This document shows positions 56,561-64,000 of a stretch of DNA of 64,000 nucleotides, piece by piece (within the stretch, counting starts at the first letter, position 1; every line of letters starts with the position of its first letter). Source of the stretch: Herbaspirillum sp. ST 5-3 (GTDB lineage: Bacteria; Pseudomonadota; Gammaproteobacteria; Burkholderiales; Burkholderiaceae_D). The stretch is taken from the NCBI RefSeq assembly GCF_004804275.1, contig NZ_STGI01000008.1, positions 1 to 64,000 on the forward strand. Reading direction: 5' to 3'. The translations under genes were made by a program, and so were the position numbers. Under the pieces are notes generated by a model. That model saw only the letters and a list, made by a program, of their open reading frames with translations. It searched no databases and was not told where the DNA came from.

Positions 56561-57694
56561 TCAGCCGCCGCGCGCCGTGCGCACTGCACGGCCGAGTTCG
56601 ACGACGGACATCGCATAGAAGAAGCTGCGATTGTATTTGGTGATTGCAAAGAAATTTGTCGTCCCCAACCAGTACTCGGTGGGTTCTTCGCCGTTCTGCA
56701 GATCCACCAGGCCGAACTGCATGTCAGCCGGAGGTTCCTTGCCCGGCGTGACGCCGGCACCTTTCAACTCGTCGAGCGTGAATTTCGCTTCCAGCGGCTG
56801 TCCGATAAACATATCCCATGCGCGCCCGGGTTCGGTTTGGGAGACGATGGCCGGGAAGGCGATCGGCTCGCCGCGCTGCCAGCCATGCTCCACCAGGAAA
56901 TGGGCGACACTGCCAATCGCATCCACTGGCGAGTTGCGCAGGTCCACCATGCCGTCGCCATCGAAGTCGACCGCAAATTTGCGTATGCTGCCAGGCATGA
57001 ACTGCGGCAATCCGACGGCGCCGGCATAGGAACCGAGCAGCGAGAACGGATCGATATGCGAGTCGCGCGCAAACAGCAGAGTCTGCTCCAGCTCACTTCG
57101 GAAAAACTGCATCCGTGAAGACCGGTTCGATGTGGTCGGGTAATCGAAGGCGAGCGTGGTCAGCGCATCGAGAACCCGGAAGCTTCCGGTATTGCGGCCG
57201 TAAATGGTTTCCACGCCGATGATGCCGACGATGATCTCGGCTGGCACGCCATATTGCTCTTCCGCGCGGGCCAATGCATCGGCGTGTGCGTCCCAGAAGG
57301 CGACCCCGGCATTGATGCGGAGCGGTTCGATGAAGCGTGCGCGATAGGCATGCCAGTTCTTCGGCTTGCCCGGCGGCGCAGGTTTGATCAGTTGAATTGT
57401 GGTTTCGACATAGCGTGCTTTCTTGAACAGCGACTCCAATTCGGTGCGATCAAAGCCGTGCCGGTCCACCATCAGGTCGATGAATTCGGCGACATCTTTC
57501 CACTGTGTGAAGTTGGCAAATTCGCCGAGGTCATCGTCCGACTTGAGCGCAACCTTGTGGATCCTGGCATGCGCTGCTTTCTTTACTGTTCGCTTTGTCG
57601 TGTGTTTCGAGGAGGCGTTTGCATGGGCGGTCAATGCGAGCAACAAGCTTGCGAGCAGGACCGAGCGTTTGGTGGGTTTGACAATCATCGACAT
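56561..57694 (-). CDS. mltB: Lytic murein transglycosylase B
   Basis: 377 aa with an N-terminal signal or anchor (RSVLLASLLLALTAHANA). It cleaves the glycan chain of peptidoglycan, making 1,6-anhydro ends. The catalytic glutamate is Glu162 in IVGIIGVETIYGRNTG. LTTLAFDYPTTSNRSSRMQF, GSYAGAVGLPQFMPGSIRKF and DFDGDGMVDLRNSPVDAIGS (calcium-binding EF-like loop) are MltB marks. No lipobox is visible, so it may be a soluble or N-anchored form. ATG 57694 overlaps the TgpA stop; ATG 57688 would give an ATGA overlap. Confidence 0.95.
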   Translation of the reverse strand: MSMIVKPTKRSVLLASLLLALTAHANASSKHTTKRTVKKAAHARIHKVALKSDDDLGEFANFTQWKDVAEFIDLMVDRHGFDRTELESLFKKARYVETTIQLIKPAPPGKPKNWHAYRARFIEPLRINAGVAFWDAHADALARAEEQYGVPAEIIVGIIGVETIYGRNTGSFRVLDALTTLAFDYPTTSNRSSRMQFFRSELEQTLLFARDSHIDPFSLLGSYAGAVGLPQFMPGSIRKFAVDFDGDGMVDLRNSPVDAIGSVAHFLVEHGWQRGEPIAFPAIVSQTEPGRAWDMFIGQPLEAKFTLDELKGAGVTPGKEPPADMQFGLVDLQNGEEPTEYWLGTTNFFAITKYNRSFFYAMSVVELGRAVRTARGG

Positions 57695-59703
57695 TCAGCT
57701 AACAAGGATTTGAGTTCGGAGAGCGCTGATGGGCGCAGCTGCCGCTGCACTCCATACCGCACTGTTTCATAGTGTTCCAGAAACCGGGCCAGTGCCGCCT
57801 TTTTTTCGGGTGGCAGCGGAGCGGCTGTCAGGCGGGCGCGATACGCGCGCGGTCCTTCGTAGGGATAGCGCGGCAAGCCTTGCCGCGCGAGCTTGCTGCA
57901 GAACTTCTGGTATAGCGCGTCGATCGGATCGCGCTTTTGCTGATGCAGCATCATGGGCAAGATCGCAATGGCAACTGCAGCAATGCCGAGCACAACCATG
58001 ACGGTGATGACGACGGGCCAGGCGACATCGCCAAATCCGAGCGAACGGATGAAGCTCTTTTGCTTTTCGGGTGTGTAGTTCAATACCCATTGATTCCATG
58101 CATTGGTTACGGCATCCCAGTTTTGACGGAATTTCAGCAGCGGTGCAAGCAATTGGTTGTTGGTGCCATCGATCGTGATCAGTCCACCCAAAACGCGACG
58201 CGGGATCACACTCGAAAGATTGTGTTCGACCCGCTCAGGCGCGACTGCAGCAGTGGGATCGATGCGCACCCAGCCGCTTTTCTCCAGCCAAACTTCTGCC
58301 CATGCATGCGCATCCGACTGGCGTACGGTCAGGAATCCGTCAGACGGATTCATCTCGCCACCCTGGTAGCCGGTGACGACGCGCGCCGGGATGCCGAGTG
58401 CCCGCATGAGCACGACGAAGGCGCCCGAATAATGCTCGCAGAAACCGGCCCGCGTGGCAAACAGGAATTCATCGACGGAGTGTGTACCAAGTACCGGCGG
58501 TTCCAATGTGTACCTGAAGTTCTGCTCCCGGAAAAAACGCAACACCGCGTCGATCATCTCCACAGGATTGCTGGATTGGCTACGCAAGCGTGCTGCATAT
58601 TCCAAGGTGCGCGGGTTGAAACCGTCCGGCAACTGCAGCCATTGCCGTAGGACAGCCGCGGATTCATTCGGTTGCAAATCAAAATCGGTATGCGAGACGA
58701 GGTCGTACCGCACACGACTGTTGATTGGATTTGTGGTCAGGATTTGCAGTTCGGGCGTGACGCCTGCGGGATTGTCGTCGATGATCGGCAGCGCCTGTGG
58801 CACTTCGAGTGCGAACAGCCAGCGATGACCATGCGGCTCAAGCGTCACCTGATAGCCAACCGGAGCTCCGCGTAGCCTGATATTGACACGGCGATTCGCG
58901 CCGGCGGCCTGCAGCGGGGTCCAGGTGCGTCCGTCATATCGTCCAAGGACGACGCCGCGCCAGTAGAGTTTTGAGTTGGCGGGCACCGCGTCCCTGAATT
59001 TCACACGAAACGCGATCTCGTCGGATAGCGCGAGCTTCGCGATATTCCCGGGCGCCATGGTCTCCGACAATCCGGTGCGTCCGGCCTGCGCGTCGCTGGG
59101 CAAGCCCCACAACGGACCCTGAATGCGAGGAAACAGCAGGAATAACACCAGGGTGAGCGGCCCGGCCAGCGCAAGAATCAAGGCGCCGAATTGAAAGCGC
59201 TTTTTCAGTGACGGAACGACACCCGTGTATTGAAACGACAACTGCGTGGTGAGCAGCGCGATCACGGCGAGGATGGTCATGAGCGCCGTGCCGATGGATT
59301 GCGAATTGAAGAAACTTGCCAGGACCAGAAAGAAGCTGAGGAAGAGTGCAACAAACAAATCGCGCTTGGCATGCATTTCCAGCAGCTTCAATGTGAGCAG
59401 CAATGTCAGCATGGCTACGCCGGGCTCGCGTCCGAAGAAGGATTTGAACGTGAGGTAGACGCCGCCCATTGCGAGCAGGGCAATCGAGACAAGCAACCAG
59501 TTCGAGGGCATGCGGTTACCGCGGAACGTGATCCAGCCACGCCAAATCAGGATCGTCAGGCAACTCGGAAACACCCAGCCCGGTAGGTGGCTTGCATGGG
59601 GCAGCAGTACAAGTGTGCAGGTGGCCAGCAGGAGCAGGGTATCCGCCTTGTCGCGCGACAAGGGACGGATGACGGGACGCTTGAGCGATTGGAGGGCCTT
59701 CAT
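57685..59703 (-). CDS. TgpA-like membrane transglutaminase (DUF3488)
   Basis: 672 aa. The first 200 residues hold about six membrane spans (DUF3488). The periplasmic transglutaminase-like domain has Cys-His-Asp: ATRAGFCEHYSGAFVVLMRA, QSDAHAWAEVW and RIDPTAAV. One more membrane span lies near residue 565 (VAWPVVITVMVVLGIAAVAI), then a cytosolic tail (DUF4129-like). It resembles Pseudomonas TgpA, which is needed for growth. It overlaps the DUF58 gene by four bases. Its substrate is unknown. Confidence 0.93.
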   Translation of the reverse strand: MKALQSLKRPVIRPLSRDKADTLLLLATCTLVLLPHASHLPGWVFPSCLTILIWRGWITFRGNRMPSNWLLVSIALLAMGGVYLTFKSFFGREPGVAMLTLLLTLKLLEMHAKRDLFVALFLSFFLVLASFFNSQSIGTALMTILAVIALLTTQLSFQYTGVVPSLKKRFQFGALILALAGPLTLVLFLLFPRIQGPLWGLPSDAQAGRTGLSETMAPGNIAKLALSDEIAFRVKFRDAVPANSKLYWRGVVLGRYDGRTWTPLQAAGANRRVNIRLRGAPVGYQVTLEPHGHRWLFALEVPQALPIIDDNPAGVTPELQILTTNPINSRVRYDLVSHTDFDLQPNESAAVLRQWLQLPDGFNPRTLEYAARLRSQSSNPVEMIDAVLRFFREQNFRYTLEPPVLGTHSVDEFLFATRAGFCEHYSGAFVVLMRALGIPARVVTGYQGGEMNPSDGFLTVRQSDAHAWAEVWLEKSGWVRIDPTAAVAPERVEHNLSSVIPRRVLGGLITIDGTNNQLLAPLLKFRQNWDAVTNAWNQWVLNYTPEKQKSFIRSLGFGDVAWPVVITVMVVLGIAAVAIAILPMMLHQQKRDPIDALYQKFCSKLARQGLPRYPYEGPRAYRARLTAAPLPPEKKAALARFLEHYETVRYGVQRQLRPSALSELKSLLAECR

Positions 59704-60713
59704 GGCGTTGTCTCAAACAAAGCCAGCGCGCGCAGACAGTTTTCCCGATGCGCTGGTCCCAATGCTGCCGGAAAATTGATATCGCCGAGGTGAAATGCAT
59801 AGGCCAGGCCGCGCGCGTCCGCTTCGAGCACCCAGCGTGTCATGCGCGACAATTTTGCTTCGGTATCCATGTTGTGCGGCAGTTGCGCAAAATCGATCGC
59901 AATCTCACTTGCAGCACCGCCTTCGAAGTGCTTGGAGATCAGCGTTCCGCTTGCATCGGCGTCAATCCTGGCAATCTGCCGCCATGCAAGACGCTTCATT
60001 GAATCGCCGGCCTGATATCCACGGATGCCCGCAAAGTCGTCCTCCCCGGCCTGGCCCTGTCCGTCATTCTGTTCCATGGCAGCCAAGGGCAACGAAGGGC
60101 CATCATCTTCGGGGCGGGGATAGACCAGCGCTCTTGCATCCGGTTGCCAGTAACTCCATGCACGCAGCAAGCCGAGTGGAAAACGCGTCTGCAGACGCAC
60201 GCGTGGTGCTTGCAGCCAGCCTCTTTGCTGTGCGATCGTCGACAGGGTGATATGCGTACTGGCGTTGGCGGCGATATCGGCCGCCTGCGCGAGATCGGGG
60301 CGATCATCGGCAATGAAATCCAGCCAGATTGCGTAACGGTCATACGTGCGGCGGTTGATCAGATGCAGTTCGAATTGCGCTGCTTCACCCGCAAACACGG
60401 CACTTGCATGACCGGCCGCCAGATGAAGATGCGCCAGATTGCGGAAGGTCAGATGCATATCGATCAGGCCGCAGCCGCCGAGCAAGAACGTGAGTGCGAA
60501 GCCGAGGCTCAGGTTGTAGTTTGCCGATCCGATGAAGAGGACGACCAGCATCACGCAAAACAGCAGGCCCGGGTGCGTGGGGACGATGAACACACGTCGC
60601 TGGTTGAGAAAAACCTCGCCATGCTCCGGGCCGTTGAGGCGATACAGCCACTTGCTGGCGCGCTTGCGGATGCCGTGCTCCAGCCTGCTGTACGGGGAAA
60701 GTTTCTTCTTCAC
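59700..60713 (-). CDS. DUF58 domain membrane protein
   Basis: 337 aa. Two membrane spans near 45-90 (GLLFCVMLVVLFIGSANYNL, SLGFALTFLLGGCGL), then a cytosolic part with REDDFAGIRGYQAGDS-like sequence (EDDFAGIRGYQAGDSMKRLA, WRQIARIDA), the DUF58 signature. The family occurs beside MoxR ATPases and transglutaminases. It overlaps both neighbours by four bases, so three proteins are made together. Its role is not established; a von Willebrand-like fold is reported for relatives. Confidence 0.93.
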   Translation of the reverse strand: MKKKLSPYSRLEHGIRKRASKWLYRLNGPEHGEVFLNQRRVFIVPTHPGLLFCVMLVVLFIGSANYNLSLGFALTFLLGGCGLIDMHLTFRNLAHLHLAAGHASAVFAGEAAQFELHLINRRTYDRYAIWLDFIADDRPDLAQAADIAANASTHITLSTIAQQRGWLQAPRVRLQTRFPLGLLRAWSYWQPDARALVYPRPEDDGPSLPLAAMEQNDGQGQAGEDDFAGIRGYQAGDSMKRLAWRQIARIDADASGTLISKHFEGGAASEIAIDFAQLPHNMDTEAKLSRMTRWVLEADARGLAYAFHLGDINFPAALGPAHRENCLRALALFETTP

Positions 60714-61630
60714 ACCGGAACGGTTTTCATCAATTGCAGTACAAGGTCGCGGCTGCCGAGTGCGGAACTGCCTGCCGATTTCAACGGGCGCAGGCGATGC
60801 GCAACAACCGGCACCAGGACCGCCTGCACGTCTTCGGGAATGACATGATTGCGGCCCTCCATTGCGGCCCAGGCACGCGATGCCTGCAGCAATGCAATCG
60901 TCGCACGCGGACTCATGCCTTCCGCAAACAGGCCGCTCTGTCGAGAAGCATGGGCAATCGCCTGCACATAATCGATCAATGCCGGTGCAACATGGATGTC
61001 TTTCAGCGCGGCTTGTGCGATCAACAATTCTTCAGGCTGCATGGCCGTCGGCAGGGATTTCAACAGTATTCTGCGGTCTTCGCCCATCAACAGGGCACGC
61101 TCAGCCGCCGCATCCGGGTACCCGAGAGACAAACACATCAGAAAGCGGTCCAGTTGCGATTCCGGCAGTTGGAAGGTGCCGATCTGATGTGTCGGGTTTT
61201 GCGTCGCGATCACAAAATACGGCTGCGGCAAGTCGCGCGTGATGCCATCCGCCGTGACTTGCCGTTCTTCCATGGCTTCCAGGAGGGCGGACTGGGTTTT
61301 GGGCGTGGCGCGGTTGATTTCATCGGCCAGCAGCACTTGCGTGAAGACCGGACCGGGGTGGAACACGAAGCCATTTTTTTCGCGGTCGTAGATCGAAATG
61401 CCGATGACATCCGCCGGCAGCAGGTCGCTGGTGAACTGCAATCGGCTGAATTTCAGGCCGAGCGAAATCGCCAATGCATGTGCCAGTGTTGTCTTGCCCA
61501 CGCCCGGCACGTCCTCGATCAGCAAATGGCCGCCGGCCAGCAGGCAGACCAGCGACTGCCGGATTTGCAGGTCTTTTCCGACGACGATCTGGCTGACTTG
61601 TCTGGCGACGGCGTGGATTTTTGCGAACAT
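60710..61630 (-). CDS. MoxR-family AAA+ ATPase
   Basis: 306 aa from ATG 61630 (MFAKIHAVARQVSQIVVGKD); earlier in-frame starts are rejected. Walker A DVPGVGKTTLAHALA, Walker B VLLADEINRATPKTQSALLE, sensor 1 ATQNPTHQIGTFQLPESQLD and sensor 2 in SPRATIALLQASRAW. MoxR proteins act as chaperones that mature partner proteins, often DUF58/VWA proteins coded next to them, as here. It is the first gene of a four-gene overlapping operon. The upstream 210 bases should hold the promoter. Confidence 0.94.
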   Translation of the reverse strand: MFAKIHAVARQVSQIVVGKDLQIRQSLVCLLAGGHLLIEDVPGVGKTTLAHALAISLGLKFSRLQFTSDLLPADVIGISIYDREKNGFVFHPGPVFTQVLLADEINRATPKTQSALLEAMEERQVTADGITRDLPQPYFVIATQNPTHQIGTFQLPESQLDRFLMCLSLGYPDAAAERALLMGEDRRILLKSLPTAMQPEELLIAQAALKDIHVAPALIDYVQAIAHASRQSGLFAEGMSPRATIALLQASRAWAAMEGRNHVIPEDVQAVLVPVVAHRLRPLKSAGSSALGSRDLVLQLMKTVPV

Positions 61631-61841
61631 GGATCTTCTGTAATCTGTGTGAAAGGGAAACGCGCTATGGTGAGGCCCTGTTGAGCAATCGCAAAGCCAG
61701 ACTGACAACAAAAGACCTGTAATACATCATTTTCTTCGTTACACTATCAGAATCGATGTCATCGATATTTGCACAAATGTCGACGCCGCGTAGATTCTAT
61801 TCGAGAACCCGACCGCACATTCAGCTTCACGCTTTTCCGAA

Positions 61842-62783
61842 ATGACCACTGCCATCTACTCCCATCCCGATTGCAAACGCCATGAAATGGGGCAATGGCA
61901 TCCGGAATGTCCGGCACGCCTGCAGGCGATCGAAGACCAGCTTATCGCAAGCCGCATCAACAGTTTGCTCGAGCATCGGGATGCGCCGAAGGTCGATGTT
62001 GCCGAAATCCGCCGCGTACACACCGCCGATGCGGTTGCCCGTGTGCAGCAAAACGTGGCGGCATTGGCTGATTCGGGCGGTGGATATTACCCGCTCGATG
62101 CCGATACCATGCTGAACGAGCATAGCTGGAATGCCGCCTTGCGCGCGGCCGGCGCGGCCGTGGCGGCAACCGATGCGGTGATAGCGGGAGAGCTGGACAA
62201 TGCATTCTGTGCGATTCGCCCGCCAGGGCATCATGCGAGGCCGAGCGAGGCGATGGGTTTTTGCCTGTTCGACAATGTCGCGATTGCCGCAAAACATGCA
62301 CTTGATGTGCGAGGCCTGCAGCGCGTGGCGATCGTTGACTTCGATGTACATCATGGCAACGGGACGGAAGAAGCCTTCCTCGACGATCCGCGCGTGATGA
62401 TGGTCAGCTTTTTCCAGCATCCCTTCTATCCTTATTCCGAGCTTCGGCAGGACACGCCGCACATGGTCAACGTGCCCGTCCCGGCGTATTCCAAGGGCGA
62501 TGTGGTGCGGCAATTGGTGACTGAAAAATGGTTGCCTGCCCTGCATGCCCACCGGCCGGAGATGATTTTCATTTCTGCAGGCTTCGATGCGCATCGCGAG
62601 GACGACATCGGGCAGATGGGGCTGGTGGAGGACGACTATGCCTGGATCACGCAACAGATTCTGGGCGTAGCGAAGCAGCATGCGCAGGGACGCATCGTCA
62701 GCTGCCTGGAAGGCGGCTACAACCTGTCCGCTCTTGCGCGCAGTGTCGTTGCGCACATCAAGGTGCTCGCCGAACTTGACTGA
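61842..62783 (+). CDS. Histone deacetylase-like amidohydrolase
   Basis: 313 aa, arginase/deacetylase fold. Zinc and active-site motifs: IRPPGHHARPSEAMGFCLFD (tandem His), AIVDFDVHHGNGTEEAF (zinc ligands Asp and His), ISAGFDAHREDDIGQMGL (third ligand Asp) and EGGYNLSALARSV. Bacterial members act on acetylated polyamines, acetoin-utilisation AcuC-type targets or unknown amides. No acetyltransferase gene is adjacent, so the target is open. It is divergent from the MoxR operon. Confidence 0.93.
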   Translation: MTTAIYSHPDCKRHEMGQWHPECPARLQAIEDQLIASRINSLLEHRDAPKVDVAEIRRVHTADAVARVQQNVAALADSGGGYYPLDADTMLNEHSWNAALRAAGAAVAATDAVIAGELDNAFCAIRPPGHHARPSEAMGFCLFDNVAIAAKHALDVRGLQRVAIVDFDVHHGNGTEEAFLDDPRVMMVSFFQHPFYPYSELRQDTPHMVNVPVPAYSKGDVVRQLVTEKWLPALHAHRPEMIFISAGFDAHREDDIGQMGLVEDDYAWITQQILGVAKQHAQGRIVSCLEGGYNLSALARSVVAHIKVLAELD

Positions 62784-62863
62784 CTTGCCAGCGTCGTATT
62801 GACGCGTGAACAAGGCAGGCACCGGGTAGAATAGCGGTTTGCCTCGTCCCAACAAAATCACGC

Positions 62864-63784
62864 ATGTCCATACAATGGTTCCCCGGTCACATGAACGCCG
62901 CCCGCAAGAAGGCGGCGGAGTCCATGGAGAAGACCGACCTCGTTATCGAGGTGCTGGACGCGCGCCTGCCGCAAGCCAGTTGCAATCCCATGATCGAACA
63001 GCTGCGCAAGCAGCGCCAGCGCCCCTGCCTGAAGATCCTCAACAAGGCCGACCTTGCCGACCCTGTCGCCACCAAGGCTTGGCTTGAGTACTACAACGCC
63101 CAGAAAGACGTGAGCGCGGTTGCGCTGAGCTGCAAGAAACCGGCCGATGTGGCAAAGGTGCCGGGCTTTGCGCTGAAACTGGCGCCGCATCGTGGCACCG
63201 CACTCAAGCCGCTGCGCATGATGATCATGGGCATTCCGAATGTGGGCAAGTCGACCTTGATGAATGCCTTGCTCAAGAAGCGCGTGGCGGCCGTGGGTGA
63301 CGAACCCGCCGTTACCAAGATGCAGCAGCGCCTGTATCTGGGCAATAACATGGTTCTGATCGACACACCCGGCATGTTGTGGCCGAAGATAGAACATCCA
63401 ACGGACGGCCTGATGCTCGCGGCGAGTCATGCGGTTGGTGTCAACGCCGTGATCGAGGAGGAGGTGGCGACCTTCCTCGCCGACCAGTTGCTGACGCATT
63501 ATCCGCAGCTCCTGACGGCGCGTTATGGATTTTCGATTGACGGCATGGACGGCGTTGCCGTGCTGGAAGGCGTGGCGAAGCGGCGTGCCTTTCGCGTCAA
63601 GGGTGGCGACCTGGATCTGGAAAAGGCTGCGCATACCCTGTTGCAGGACTATCGCAGCGGCGCGCTCGGCCGCATCAGCCTGGAGACGCCGCAGAGTCGC
63701 GCTGCTCTGCTGGCAAGTTACAAGCCGGAGCCATCGCTCGGCGAACAACAAGACAACGAGGAGGAGGGCGACGATGAGCAGTGA
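62864..63784 (+). CDS. ylqF: Ribosome biogenesis GTPase YlqF
   Basis: 306 aa, a circularly permuted GTPase: the G4 motif LNKADLAD comes first (about residue 58), then G1 MGIPNVGKSTLMNAL and G3 DTPGM. MSIQWFPGHMNAARKKAAES is the typical family start (WFPGHM). It helps assemble the large ribosomal subunit. It overlaps the next gene by 11 bases. The tail is acidic (GEQQDNEEEGDDEQ). Confidence 0.95.
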   Translation: MSIQWFPGHMNAARKKAAESMEKTDLVIEVLDARLPQASCNPMIEQLRKQRQRPCLKILNKADLADPVATKAWLEYYNAQKDVSAVALSCKKPADVAKVPGFALKLAPHRGTALKPLRMMIMGIPNVGKSTLMNALLKKRVAAVGDEPAVTKMQQRLYLGNNMVLIDTPGMLWPKIEHPTDGLMLAASHAVGVNAVIEEEVATFLADQLLTHYPQLLTARYGFSIDGMDGVAVLEGVAKRRAFRVKGGDLDLEKAAHTLLQDYRSGALGRISLETPQSRAALLASYKPEPSLGEQQDNEEEGDDEQ

Positions 63785-64000
63785 GATGCCTTATGTGATC
63801 CGATCCGTGCACGATGGCGTGGCGACGCTCACGCTCAATCGCGGCGAGAAGTTCAATCCGCTTTCGGAAGAAATGCTGGACGCATTGCAGGCGGAACTCG
63901 ATGCGATCAAGAGCGATGACAGCATTCGCGTCCTTGTTCTCGCTGCGGCAGGCAAGGCCTTTTGCGCAGGACACGACCTCAAGCAGATGCGCGCGCAGCC
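63774..64000 (+). CDS. Enoyl-CoA hydratase/isomerase family protein, N-terminal part (cut by window edge)
   Basis: 75 codons in the window from ATG 63774; a GAGGAGGG site lies upstream within the ylqF end. ATG 63786 is an alternative. The crotonase pattern is visible: VATLTLNRGEKFNPLSEEML, ELDAIKSDDSIRVLVLAAAG, KAFCAGHDLKQM, the last being the oxyanion-hole segment before the usual break. The substrate cannot be named from this part. Confidence 0.88.
   Translation, partial: MSSEMPYVIRSVHDGVATLTLNRGEKFNPLSEEMLDALQAELDAIKSDDSIRVLVLAAAGKAFCAGHDLKQMRAQ

Overview
The window is a chromosomal segment of a betaproteobacterium (order Burkholderiales), most like the Oxalobacteraceae (Herminiimonas, Herbaspirillum, Noviherbaspirillum). 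The main evidence is the order gph-ubiG-ompA-gyrA-serC-pheA-hisC-tyrA-aroA-cmk-rpsA-ihfB-lapA-lapB-ugd-hldE1-cysM, a one-piece tmRNA with tag ANDESYALAA, a GC-rich composition and dense coding with many 4-base start/stop overlaps. The genus assignment is inference. I see no tRNA, rRNA, insertion sequence, prophage or CRISPR array.

Layout. 1-8.6 kb: the start of a glutaryl-CoA dehydrogenase gene, a flavin reductase, an XRE-type regulator, msrA with a HIT protein, cfa, pdxH, an MFS carrier, tcdA, thpR and a lipoprotein phosphoesterase. 8.7-12.1 kb: an accessory stretch of small proteins, namely three orphan small genes, a PA2779/PA2778-like secreted protein plus C39-type peptidase pair, a 53-residue pilin-like membrane protein and a short HPF-like protein. 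12.1-15.5 kb: a sulfide/persulfide cluster (TauE/SafE exporter, ArsR regulator, divergent sulfide:quinone oxidoreductase, rhodanese, second ArsR).

15.6-23.2 kb: a minus-strand sarcosine catabolic operon, soxB-soxD-soxA-soxG-purU, followed by an ABC binding protein and a TetR regulator. Its promoter can be read directly: a perfect -35, a 17-base spacer and a -10 so close to the soxB ATG that the transcript should be leaderless, with two matching palindromic operators. 23.8-29.5 kb: the malic enzyme maeB, an SH3 protein, a DASS dicarboxylate carrier with a tandem dyad in front of it, and a DUF2242 lipoprotein. 29.5-33.1 kb: an OmpR-type two-component system followed by an HtrA protease. 33.4-36.99 kb: tmRNA, gph, ubiG and two tandem OmpA-family genes.

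37.2-54.4 kb (plus strand): gyrA and the serine/aromatic/histidine biosynthesis run, then cmk-rpsA-ihfB and the LPS genes lapA, lapB, ugd and hldE1, a ComEA-like gene and cysM. GyrA carries Gln at position 83, the main quinolone-contact residue. 54.4-64 kb: a small HTH protein beside an AT-rich gap, DUF1415, yaeQ, a fully overlapping MoxR-DUF58-TgpA-MltB operon, a histone-deacetylase-like hydrolase, the assembly GTPase YlqF and the start of an enoyl-CoA hydratase gene.

Most of the window is core metabolism. The parts most worth checking are the soxB promoter and its operators, the divergent sulfide operator, the pilin-like microprotein, the PA2778/PA2779 pair, the DASS upstream dyad and GyrA Gln83.
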